DNA from: Chryseobacterium balustinum
Lineage (GTDB): Bacteria > Bacteroidota > Bacteroidia > Flavobacteriales > Weeksellaceae
Assembly: GCF_900168205.1 (NCBI RefSeq)
Contig: NZ_FUZE01000001.1
Location: 186,001 to 250,000, forward strand
Direction of reading: 5' to 3'
DNA: 64,000 bases
The notes beneath the pieces are model-generated. The model saw only the letters and a list, made by a program, of their open reading frames with translations. It made no database searches and was not told the origin of the DNA. Numbering within the stretch: position 1 is the stretch's first letter; every line of letters begins with the position of its first letter. Shown piece after piece: positions 24,037 through 30,809 of this stretch. Position numbers and translations under genes: made by a program.

Positions 24037-24426
24037 ATGATGAAATTTAAATTTAGCCCGAAATATTTCCTTTTAACCATCCTTATCTTCCTTGTTGAGG
24101 TTTTAATTGCAACGGTTTTAAAAGATAATTTCTTTATCAGAGCTTATCTGGGAGATGTAATTGTGGTAATGCTGCTGTATACTTTTGTGAAAAGCTTTGT
24201 CATCATCAATGAAACAAAATTGATCATCGGGATTTTTGCTTTTTCATGTCTGGTCGAGTTTGCCCAATTTTTCCATATTGCAGATAAATTAGGCTTCCAA
24301 CCTGGAAGCCTAATGTATATCGTAATCGGAAATTCTTTCTCGTGGATTGATATTTTGTGTTACGGAGTTGGCTGCTTAATTTTATATGTTTTCACAAAAT
24401 TCAAATCAAAAAATGAAGACAATTAG
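24037..24426 (+). CDS. DUF2809 family membrane protein
   Basis: A 129-residue inner-membrane protein with about four transmembrane helices (about residues 11-27, 36-55, 60-75 and 98-118). The pattern FIRAYLGDVIVVMLLYTF, LIIGIFAFSCLVEFAQ and SWIDILCYGVGCLILYV fits the DUF2809 family, whose function is unknown. An alternative ATG is one codon further on. Its stop codon overlaps the stop of the convergent TonB-C-like gene by four bases. Confidence 0.83.
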   Translation: MMKFKFSPKYFLLTILIFLVEVLIATVLKDNFFIRAYLGDVIVVMLLYTFVKSFVIINETKLIIGIFAFSCLVEFAQFFHIADKLGFQPGSLMYIVIGNSFSWIDILCYGVGCLILYVFTKFKSKNEDN

Positions 24427-24845
24427 TCTAAATTAAATTGAAGAGGTTGTCGCATACGCATTTTTACTTTCTCACCGTTTTTTTCGCCAGGAATCCATTT
24501 TGTTTTTATTTTATTGAGCGCACTTAGAAACTCTGTTTTTACGGCTTCATTGTCATAAGATTCCATTCTCAGATTAATCATATTTCCTTCTTTATCAATA
24601 TCAAATACGGCAATTGCTCTTGCTTTTGCAATGTTCTGCTTTGCTAATTTAGAAGTATTGAATTGATTGATAATCTGCCTCATGAAAGCAGAATGTCCAC
24701 CCGGAAATTCAGGAGTTTTTTCTACAGATGTTTTTTTTCTATAATCTGATCCTACTTTTACATCAGGAGATTGTATCGAATCTTTTTGAGCATCAATAAA
24801 AATTCCACAAAATAAGATCAGTAAAAATGCAATATATTTTTTCAT
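24423..24845 (-). CDS. Secreted TonB-C-like domain protein
   Basis: A 140-residue protein with signal peptide MKKYIAFLLILFCGIFIDAQ and a single TonB-C-like domain. The diagnostic block is TPEFPGGHSAFMRQIINQF. It is followed by ARAIAVFDIDKEGNMINLRMESYDNEAVKTEFLSAL and TKWIPGEKNGEKVKMRMRQPLQFNLD. There is no membrane anchor. It is the last gene of a minus-strand operon that begins with the flavoprotein at 28050; the gap to the upstream YARHG lipoprotein is six bases. It ends in a four-base overlap with the convergent DUF2809 gene. Confidence 0.8.
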   Translation of the reverse strand: MKKYIAFLLILFCGIFIDAQKDSIQSPDVKVGSDYRKKTSVEKTPEFPGGHSAFMRQIINQFNTSKLAKQNIAKARAIAVFDIDKEGNMINLRMESYDNEAVKTEFLSALNKIKTKWIPGEKNGEKVKMRMRQPLQFNLD

Positions 24846-24851
24846 AATAAT

Positions 24852-25772
24852 TTATCTTCCAAAAGAATCATATTTATCTTCAGCGTACTTGATGAAACGG
24901 TTCAATAAAGCTACATTATCTTTTTCCATAGGCGACAATTCGCTGTCAACATTGTTGGAAACAGGGATATACCAATCGGTCTGCTCAAAGAAGTTTCTAT
25001 ACGTTTGTTTTTTGAAGGAATACCCGTGTCTTGCAAAAACAGAATTTTTAATGATTTCCATATCGAGTTTTCTAAGATTTTTAAGGTCTTTTTCACTCAG
25101 TTTCTGTTTAGAAGCATTGATTTTGAAAACCGCATCAGAGGCGATTCTGTTTTTTGAAGCGGTATAAGTTTCCGCTTTTCCGGTTTCTTCGTCGGTGTAT
25201 TTTTCTTTAAAATCTTTTGGATTTTCCCAGTCAATCAACTCAGAATTTTCATCCAGCATAAAATTCGGATTGTAAACAAACTCTTTTTTGATTAATTTCA
25301 GGTTTTTTAACGGAGCTTTTACAGCAGATTTATTAAAAGCGGTCCATTTTCCAGTAATGCTGTCATTTTTTAGCTTAATTTCAAATCTTCCGTCGGTTTT
25401 ATCATTTCCGGGCTCGTCAAGAACAAAAGATTGAGTACCTTCATTGAAAACCCCGCGAAACGGACGTTGGGTTCCATTCACAATGCTTTGTCCGTACACA
25501 GAATCCTGAGTAATTCGGTTGATTTTTAATGAAAGTCTTTTATAATCTGTTCCTTCGTAATATTCTTTGGTTTCGTTATCATAAAGTTCTCCTTTGCCTG
25601 CAAATTCTCCGGTGTAAATCCCGTAATATTCTTTATGAACTTCAGGAATTACCACAGAATCTTTTTTTGCGGTTAAAGAATCTTTTGGAGCTTCAGTAAC
25701 TGTGGCGTCTTTTTTACAGCTGATTAAACTGATTGTAAACAGAGTGATTAAGGTAAATTTTAAAATTTTCAT
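24852..25772 (-). CDS. YARHG-domain lipoprotein
   Basis: A 306-residue lipoprotein: the lipobox SLISC places the lipidated residue at Cys19, followed by Lys/Thr/Glu-rich spacer sequence. Residues about 45-165 form a beta-rich domain (YGIYTGEFAGKGELYDNETKEYYEG ... GRFEIKLKNDSITGKW). The C-terminal YARHG domain is visible as KNSVFARHGYSFKKQTYRNFFEQTDWYIP, where FARHGYSF is the family signature. The YARHG domain is thought to be extracellular, with unknown function. The gene sits in a tight operon (gaps of 6 bases on both sides) with a DUF2306 membrane protein and two TonB-C-like proteins. Confidence 0.83.
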   Translation of the reverse strand: MKILKFTLITLFTISLISCKKDATVTEAPKDSLTAKKDSVVIPEVHKEYYGIYTGEFAGKGELYDNETKEYYEGTDYKRLSLKINRITQDSVYGQSIVNGTQRPFRGVFNEGTQSFVLDEPGNDKTDGRFEIKLKNDSITGKWTAFNKSAVKAPLKNLKLIKKEFVYNPNFMLDENSELIDWENPKDFKEKYTDEETGKAETYTASKNRIASDAVFKINASKQKLSEKDLKNLRKLDMEIIKNSVFARHGYSFKKQTYRNFFEQTDWYIPVSNNVDSELSPMEKDNVALLNRFIKYAEDKYDSFGR

Positions 25773-25778
25773 ATTAAA

Positions 25779-26417
25779 TTAAATGTGCTTTTTTGTGATT
25801 AAATATTCAATTAATAAAATGTTTGGAACCCAGCCCAACCATGCAATTATTTGGTAAACATCCATTGGGTTTGGGTGGAATAAATATACAATAATTACTT
25901 TCCAAATTCTCAAAGTAAGCGCAGAAATTGTGAGCGCGAAACTTCGCCACATCCATTGCTTGTGTTCTTTAAATTTTTTCTGTCGGGCCAGTTGATAGGC
26001 TTTAAACGTGGAAAACCACCAAAGACCACCTAGAATTGCAAAAGATAGTTTTGATAAAATTCCGCCATTCGCAAAAATTCCCATGTAAATTCCTGAAGGT
26101 GCTGCGAGAAGTAGAATCAAAAAAATATACATTTTCCCGGCATTTCTGTGAAAGTTTTTCAGTCGGAAATCTTTTCTTAAAATGGCTAAAAAACCGGACA
26201 ATAAAACAAAAATGCTTGTGTAAACGTGAGTGTAGAAAAACCAAAGATATTCTGGTCTGTCCTGAACTTCGGTCTGTTTAATCATCAGGAAGCTGACATT
26301 GGGATCTAAAGGAATATATTCTAAAGTTATTTTCAGCATGAGCCAAAAGAAATATCCAAATCCGATGATGAGAAGGATTTTAAGAGTGTTAAGAATATTT
26401 CTTTTGACTGAAAACAT
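25779..26417 (-). CDS. DUF2306 family membrane protein
   Basis: A 212-residue membrane protein with about six hydrophobic segments. The family pattern is visible: LWFFYTHVYTSIFVLLSGFLAILRKDFRLKNFHRNAGKMYIF, where HxxxGK and the preceding His recall the DUF2306 conserved histidines. KFKEHKQWMWRSFALTISALTLRIW follows, the typical 'EHr.WM.Rs.Al....v.lR' block. Histidines in helices suggest haem or quinone binding, but that is not shown. Operon gaps are 12 bases upstream and 6 downstream. Confidence 0.83.
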   Translation of the reverse strand: MFSVKRNILNTLKILLIIGFGYFFWLMLKITLEYIPLDPNVSFLMIKQTEVQDRPEYLWFFYTHVYTSIFVLLSGFLAILRKDFRLKNFHRNAGKMYIFLILLLAAPSGIYMGIFANGGILSKLSFAILGGLWWFSTFKAYQLARQKKFKEHKQWMWRSFALTISALTLRIWKVIIVYLFHPNPMDVYQIIAWLGWVPNILLIEYLITKKHI

Positions 26418-26429
26418 TTTTATTTCTAA

Positions 26430-26837
26430 TTAATCAAAATTCATTGCAATAGGTAATTTATATCTAAATCTTACTAGTTTTCCATCAATTTCAGCTGGTG
26501 TCCATTTGGTTTTCGACATTGCTTTTATTGAACGTTCCATTTCTTTGTTCATAGATTCATTATCGCCAATAATTTTAAGTTCTGTAAGCTTTCCCTCTTC
26601 GGTAATTACAAATTGTACTTCAGATTTTATTATCCCTTTTGCTTTTATTTTATTACTATTAAAAATTTGGGTCAATTTTTTTCTAAAAGCATTTATTCCT
26701 CCTGGATATTCGGCGGCTTTATCTGTTTTGTCAAAAGCATATTCTTTTGCTGTAATTTCTTCTTTTGGCGTAATACTTTCTTGTGAGAAAATTTTTACAG
26801 AACTAATTAGTACAATAAGTACAAATAGTTTTTTCAT
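26430..26837 (-). CDS. Secreted TonB-C-like domain protein
   Basis: A 135-residue protein with a signal peptide (MKKLFVLIVLISSVKIFSQ) and one TonB-C-like domain. AAEYPGGINAFRKKLTQIF is the FPGG-type block. It is followed by IIKSEVQFVITEEGKLTELKIIGDNESMN and KTKWTPAEIDGKLVRFRYKLPIAMNFD. The pattern WTPAExxGKxVR matches the copies at 21605, 22124 and 24423. It is the second gene of the 28050-24423 operon, 10 bases after the flavoprotein. No helix or proline linker is present, so it is not a canonical energy transducer. Confidence 0.8.
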   Translation of the reverse strand: MKKLFVLIVLISSVKIFSQESITPKEEITAKEYAFDKTDKAAEYPGGINAFRKKLTQIFNSNKIKAKGIIKSEVQFVITEEGKLTELKIIGDNESMNKEMERSIKAMSKTKWTPAEIDGKLVRFRYKLPIAMNFD

Positions 26838-26847
26838 GATATAGTTT

Positions 26848-28050
26848 TTATAAATTATTCAAATCCTGTGCAATCAGCCACGCTTCACTCCAGCACGCCT
26901 GAAAATTAAATCCACCGGTCACGGCATCAATGTTCAAAACTTCTCCGGCAACGTAAAAGTTAGGCAAAATTTTCGAAGACATATTTTTAAAATTAATTTC
27001 TTTTAGATCTACACCTCCTGCGGTTACAAATTCATCTTTAAAAGTCGACTTTCCGGTGACCTGAAATTTCTTTTTACATAAATTTTCTAAAATCGTTTGC
27101 ATCTCTTTTCCTGAAATCTGTGCAACTTGCTTATTTAAATGGATATTTGAAACTTCCAGAATTCTTTGCCAAAAACGGTTGGTCACATCAAAAATTTTCG
27201 ATTGCCCGATTGTTTTTTTAGGATTTGATATTTTAAAATTCTGAAATAATTCTTCTGCATCATCGATATCTTTAGAAATAAAATTAATTTCAATTTCAAA
27301 GTTATATTTCACTTTAGCCAAATTAATCGCTTCCCAAGCCGAAATTTTCAGAATTGCAGGTCCCGAAAGTCCCCAATGGGTAATTAAAAGGGGGCCGCTT
27401 TCTTCAGTTTTTAATGTTGGAATCGATGTTTCTGCCATTTCAAAACTTGTTCCGGGAATATCTTTAAGTAATGGATCTTTAATATTAAAAGTAAAAAGCG
27501 ACGGAACCAAATCAATGATTTTGTGACCTAAATTTTGAATCATTTTCAAAGACTTTGGTGAACTTCCCGTTGTATAAATCACAAAATCTGCTTCAAAATC
27601 TCCTAAACTTGTTTTTACCAAATAGTTTTCATCCCGTTTTTCAATTTCTTTTACAGAACATTTGGTTTTAACTTCAATGTTTTTCTGCTGAATTTCATTT
27701 AAAAAAGTATTGATAATCGTTTGCGAAGAATTACTTTGAGGGAAGATTCTGTTGTCATTTTCTATTTTCAACGAAATGTTTCGTTTTTCGAACCATTCCA
27801 TCGTGTCTCCTGGTTGAAATTTGGTAAAAACACTGAGTAATTCCTTGTTTCCACGAGGATAAAACTGCACCAGTTCTTTAGGGTCAAAACAAGCGTGACT
27901 TACATTACATCTTCCGCCTCCGGAAATTTTTACTTTTTGTAAAACATCTGAATTCTGCTCAAGAATGGTAACTTTATATTTCTTTTCGTCAAGATTTGCT
28001 GCACAGAAAAATCCTGCGGCACCGCCTCCGATAATGATAATTTGCTTCAT
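26848..28050 (-). CDS. HI0933-like FAD-dependent oxidoreductase
   Basis: A 400-residue flavoprotein of the HI0933/BaiN family (NAD(P)/FAD-dependent oxidoreductases, aminoacetone oxidase-like). The dinucleotide-binding motif GGGAAGFFCAANL is at the N-terminus, followed by KISGGGRCNVSHACFDPKEL. This second Gly-rich block with the conserved RCN motif is diagnostic. The C-terminus has TAGGVDLKEINFKNMSSKILPNFYVAGEVLNIDAVTGGFNFQACWSEAWLI, closing the FAD site. The physiological substrate is unknown. It is first in a five-gene operon otherwise made of exported or membrane proteins, an odd combination. Confidence 0.9.
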   Translation of the reverse strand: MKQIIIIGGGAAGFFCAANLDEKKYKVTILEQNSDVLQKVKISGGGRCNVSHACFDPKELVQFYPRGNKELLSVFTKFQPGDTMEWFEKRNISLKIENDNRIFPQSNSSQTIINTFLNEIQQKNIEVKTKCSVKEIEKRDENYLVKTSLGDFEADFVIYTTGSSPKSLKMIQNLGHKIIDLVPSLFTFNIKDPLLKDIPGTSFEMAETSIPTLKTEESGPLLITHWGLSGPAILKISAWEAINLAKVKYNFEIEINFISKDIDDAEELFQNFKISNPKKTIGQSKIFDVTNRFWQRILEVSNIHLNKQVAQISGKEMQTILENLCKKKFQVTGKSTFKDEFVTAGGVDLKEINFKNMSSKILPNFYVAGEVLNIDAVTGGFNFQACWSEAWLIAQDLNNL

Positions 28051-28178
28051 AATTATTTAATCTTATGCTGAAGATTATTTTTGCAAAACTACAATTTTTA
28101 TAAACCATCTTATTTGAGTAATTTTGAGGATTATAATTTTTGAATTTTTTCTAACCACAAAAGTCGCAAAAGCTTTTT

Positions 28179-28232
28179 AACACATTAGTTATTTTAAGTT
28201 TAATTGATTTTGTAAAAAAGAACACATTAGTT
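28179..28232. repeat. Direct repeat AACACATTAGTT in a 296-base gap
   Basis: The word AACACATTAGTT occurs at 28179-28190 and 28221-28232 within the divergent gap between the flavoprotein and the thioesterase (28051-28346). I see no ORF or RNA structure in the rest of this gap. It must hold the promoters for both genes, but I cannot point to a convincing -33/-7 pair. Confidence 0.4.
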
Positions 28233-28346
28233 TTTTGAAAATCTAAGATTTTCATCTGTTGTGAACTTTATGTAATCGTATTTTAAGCTTTAAGATTACA
28301 ATTTATCTTTTGTGGTAAAATAAAGTTCAAATTAAACTTTTAAAAA

Positions 28347-28838
28347 ATGACTTTTTACCATACATTCGAAGTTCGCTGGAGCGACTTAGACGCAAATAAA
28401 CATTTGGCCAATTCATCTTACGTGCAATATTGTGCACAAACAAGAATGGCTTTTATGAAAAAAGAGAAAATGGGAGTTACCCAAATGAGCCGATGGGGAA
28501 TTGGCCCTGTGATTATGCATGAGCGTTTTTCTTTTTTCAAGGAAATTTTTGCTGATCAAAAGGTAATTGTAAGCCTTGAAATCGATGGATGTGCAGAAGA
28601 TGCTGCGATTTATCGTTTTGTTCACAAGTTTTATCTTCCGGATGGTTCGCATTGCGCAACCTCAGAAGCAACCGGTGTTTGGATCGATACGATGCTAAGA
28701 AAAATGACTTCTCCACCAGATGATGTGGTAGAAGCAATGAATAAATATAAAACTGCTGAAACGATATTGATGACGAGAGAAGATTTTAAAAAACTTCCTT
28801 TCCGTCCGGAAAATATTGACCCAGCAACATTTAACTAA
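28347..28838 (+). CDS. Acyl-CoA thioesterase (4HBT hotdog fold)
   Basis: A 163-residue hotdog-fold thioesterase of the 4-hydroxybenzoyl-CoA thioesterase type, hydrolysing acyl-CoA. The active-site segment is near the start: FEVRWSDLDANKHLANSSYVQYCAQTRMAFM, where the Asp of SDLDANKHLAN is the usual catalytic residue. A second conserved block is RFVHKFYLPDGSHCATSEATGVWID. The acyl substrate is not determined. It lies upstream of thiL with a palindrome between, probably as a separate unit. Confidence 0.88.
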   Translation: MTFYHTFEVRWSDLDANKHLANSSYVQYCAQTRMAFMKKEKMGVTQMSRWGIGPVIMHERFSFFKEIFADQKVIVSLEIDGCAEDAAIYRFVHKFYLPDGSHCATSEATGVWIDTMLRKMTSPPDDVVEAMNKYKTAETILMTREDFKKLPFRPENIDPATFN

Positions 28839-28851
28839 TAAATGATAATAG

Positions 28852-28916
28852 ATAAATGATGTTTGATAGCCTAAGAAGTATTCAAAATCATTTATCATTT
28901 ATCAAACATCACTTAT
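28852..28916. repeat. Palindrome between thioesterase and thiL
   Basis: Arms 28852-28868 and 28900-28916 pair over 17 bases with one mismatch; the loop is 31 bases and itself carries AAATGATAAATG-type wording. There is no T-run. It has the look of the AT-rich intergenic palindromes found elsewhere in the window (compare 12983-13033). Confidence 0.55.
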
Positions 28917-28926
28917 AATAGAATTT

Positions 28927-29991
28927 ATGTTTGAAGATAAAGAACAAGAATTAACGCCAATCTCAAAACTTGGAGAATTTGGTTTAATTAAACACTTAAC
29001 AGAGCATTTCCCATTGGGAAATGAATCTTCGGAGCTTGGAGTAGGAGATGACGCCGCAGTTATCAATCCCGGAAACAAGAGAGTTGTTTTAACAACTGAT
29101 GTTTTGGCGGAAGGTGTACATTTCAATTTAGGATATGTTCCTTTGAAACATTTAGGTTACAAAGCTGTTGTTGTGAATGTGAGTGATATTGCAGCGATGA
29201 ATGCTACTCCTACACAAATTTTAGTTTCTCTGGCTGTCTCAAATCGTTTTCCTGTAGAAGCTTTGGAAGAATTATATGCAGGAATTCAGGCAGCTTGCGG
29301 AAGATATAAAGTGGATTTGATTGGCGGAGATACAACGAGTTCTAATGCCGGTTTAGTGATGAGCATAACCGCAGTAGGAATTGAAAATGAAGAAAATATC
29401 GTTAAAAGAAGCACTGCAAAACCAAACGATTTGTTGGTGGTAACCGGAGACTTAGGCGGAGCTTATATGGGACTTCAGATTTTAGAAAGAGAGCATGCCG
29501 TTTTCTTAGCTGATCCCAATATGCAACCTGAAATGGAAGGTTTCGACTATATTTTAGAGAGACAATTAAAACCGGAAGCCAGAACAGATGTAAAAGGTGT
29601 TTTAGAACAATTAGATATCAAACCGACGTCAATGATTGATATTTCAGACGGTTTAGCTTCGGAAATCTTACATTTGTCAGATCAGTCGAAAGTTGGTTTC
29701 AGATTGTACGAAGAGAAAATTCCGATGGATAATTTAACGATTACAACTGCTGACGAATTGAATTTAAATCCTGTAATGACGGCGTTAAGCGGCGGTGAAG
29801 ATTATGAATTATTATTCACGATTGCTTCAGAGGATTTTGATAAGATAAAAAATCACCCGGATTTTACCATTATCGGTCATGCGGTTGAAAAAGAAGAAGG
29901 GAACTTTATGGTGGCAAGAGGCTCTAACCAATTGGTTGCTTTAACAGCACAAGGTTGGGATGCTTTTTTAGGAAACCAGTACAACGATTAA
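28927..29991 (+). CDS. thiL: Thiamine-phosphate kinase
   Basis: A 354-residue ThiL that phosphorylates thiamine monophosphate to thiamine diphosphate, the active cofactor. Nucleotide-binding and metal-binding blocks are clear: LGVGDDAAVINPG, LTTDVLAEGVHFNL, VVVNVSDIAAMNATPTQILVSLAV, DLIGGDTTSSNAGLVMSITAVG, and later SMIDISDGLASEILHLSDQS and ALSGGEDYELLFT, the standard order of the AIR synthase-like fold. No other thiamine gene is adjacent. A terminator follows. Confidence 0.95.
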   Translation: MFEDKEQELTPISKLGEFGLIKHLTEHFPLGNESSELGVGDDAAVINPGNKRVVLTTDVLAEGVHFNLGYVPLKHLGYKAVVVNVSDIAAMNATPTQILVSLAVSNRFPVEALEELYAGIQAACGRYKVDLIGGDTTSSNAGLVMSITAVGIENEENIVKRSTAKPNDLLVVTGDLGGAYMGLQILEREHAVFLADPNMQPEMEGFDYILERQLKPEARTDVKGVLEQLDIKPTSMIDISDGLASEILHLSDQSKVGFRLYEEKIPMDNLTITTADELNLNPVMTALSGGEDYELLFTIASEDFDKIKNHPDFTIIGHAVEKEEGNFMVARGSNQLVALTAQGWDAFLGNQYND

Positions 29992-30012
29992 AATTTAATT
30001 TTAAATATTGTG

Positions 30013-30044
30013 AAGTCACTGCATTTTTTGTAGTGGCTTTTTTG
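30013..30044 (+). terminator. Rho-independent terminator after thiL
   Basis: AAGTCACT (30013-30020) pairs with AGTGGCTT (30032-30039) with one G-U, followed by TTTTT. It lies 21 bases after the thiL stop. Confidence 0.65.
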
Positions 30045-30058
30045 TTTAATATTGGCAG

Positions 30059-30328
30059 ATGGATAAAAAAAATAATGATTTAAATGTTCAATGTAACTGT
30101 TGTGGATATTTTTCTCTTGAAGAGAAAGGAGTTGCTGAAATTTGTCTTGTTTGTTTTTGGGAAGACGATGTAGAAACTGATTTAGATGTTATCAGTAATC
30201 CAAATCGGATGACATTAAGAAATGGAAGAAAAAATTTTCTTGAATTTGGAGCTTGTGAAGAAATATTTATAAAAGATGTTATAAAAAATCCTGAAAGCAA
30301 GTATAGAAAAGGTATTGTTAAAGTTTAG
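30059..30328 (+). CDS. CPCC-type cysteine-rich small protein
   Basis: An 89-residue protein of the 'cysteine-rich CPCC' family. The motif CNCCGYFSLEEKGVAEICLVCFWEDD gives four metal-ligand cysteines (CxCC...CxxC type) forming a probable zinc-binding knuckle; the usual CPCC here reads CNCC. The conserved tryptophan and the acidic WEDD follow. The C-terminal part (NRMTLRNGRKNFLEFGACEE) fits the family's 'sLre.r.ny...Ga' region. The function is unknown; such proteins often sit near toxin-immunity genes. Here the neighbours are thiL and the double-glycine peptide gene. Confidence 0.8.
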   Translation: MDKKNNDLNVQCNCCGYFSLEEKGVAEICLVCFWEDDVETDLDVISNPNRMTLRNGRKNFLEFGACEEIFIKDVIKNPESKYRKGIVKV

Positions 30329-30379
30329 AAGAGTAATTTTCCTGTAAGAATAAATTTAGATATTATTAGGCTGATATTT

Positions 30380-30411
30380 CAAAAAAAAATCTCTACAGTT
30401 TTGCAGAGATT
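30380..30411 (-). terminator. Terminator of the double-glycine peptide gene
   Basis: Read on the minus strand, AATCTCT...AGAGATT (stem flanking plus-strand 30388-30411) is followed by nine T's (plus A-run 30381-30389), just nine bases past the peptide gene stop. The strong T-run on this strand supports real transcription of the small gene. Confidence 0.7.
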
Positions 30412-30419
30412 TTATAATT

Positions 30420-30668
30420 TTAAAAAGGTTGTTCAGTACATCTGTCATCACCGGGAGGACAATAAGGTGTCCCACCACCGCCTCCGCCACCTCCAACAGC
30501 GACGCATTGTCCCGGGTTTCCGTCATCATTCATTTCGCATGCTTTTCCAAAAGTACATTCGCAATCGGTCCAGCAATAAGCGGAATCGCCATTCGTATGG
30601 CAGCCAGACCCGGCTCCGCCAAGAATTGTTGATAAATCTTTTCTCAGAAGTTTTTTAATGTTTTTCAT
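30420..30668 (-). CDS. Double-glycine leader, cysteine-rich peptide (candidate RiPP or bacteriocin-like precursor)
   Basis: An 82-residue peptide. Residues 1-18 (MKNIKKLLRKDLSTILGG) form a Lys-rich leader ending in Leu-Gly-Gly, the cleavage type used by C39-peptidase ABC exporters. The remaining core has eight cysteines (23, 32, 36, 38, 44, 55, 70, 77) and an eight-residue Gly run (59-66). A TATCTTTA box lies upstream on the minus strand and a good terminator directly downstream, so it looks like a complete transcription unit. A family of Chryseobacterium peptides with very similar MKNLKKL...GG leaders is known to me, some linked to post-translational modification; I cannot verify that this one belongs. 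No maturase, protease or exporter gene is next to it. Confidence 0.75.
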   Translation of the reverse strand: MKNIKKLLRKDLSTILGGAGSGCHTNGDSAYCWTDCECTFGKACEMNDDGNPGQCVAVGGGGGGGGTPYCPPGDDRCTEQPF

Positions 30669-30759
30669 AGTTAAAAGTTTTGTATTTGGTTGAAATATTT
30701 TACATTTTTAAAGATAGAAAATTAAAATGAATCTCTTTGATTTTAAATGATTTGGAAAT

Positions 30760-30788
30760 AAAAAAACCATTGCAAAAGCAATGGTTTT
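30760..30788 (-). terminator. Rho-independent terminator after pepT
   Basis: On the minus strand ACCATTGC/GCAATGGT encloses a four-base loop and is followed by TTTTTT (plus-strand A-run 30761-30766). It lies 22 bases past the pepT stop. Confidence 0.8.
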
Positions 30789-30809
30789 CATATAATAAGT
30801 AAATTACTT

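Noticed and set aside
28051..28346. Possible small RNA or riboswitch in the flavoprotein/thioesterase gap
   Set aside because: I found only a 12-base direct repeat and AT-rich sequence, no stable hairpin-T-run pair and no recognisable riboswitch motif.
28927..29991. TPP riboswitch upstream of thiL
   Set aside because: The gap before thiL contains only the AT-rich palindrome; the conserved CUGAGA-type core of TPP riboswitches is not there.
30401..30658. Plus-strand ORFs rich in Arg/His and Ser opposite the double-glycine peptide
   Set aside because: They are shadows of the peptide gene; promoter box, terminator T-run and leader motif all point to the minus strand.
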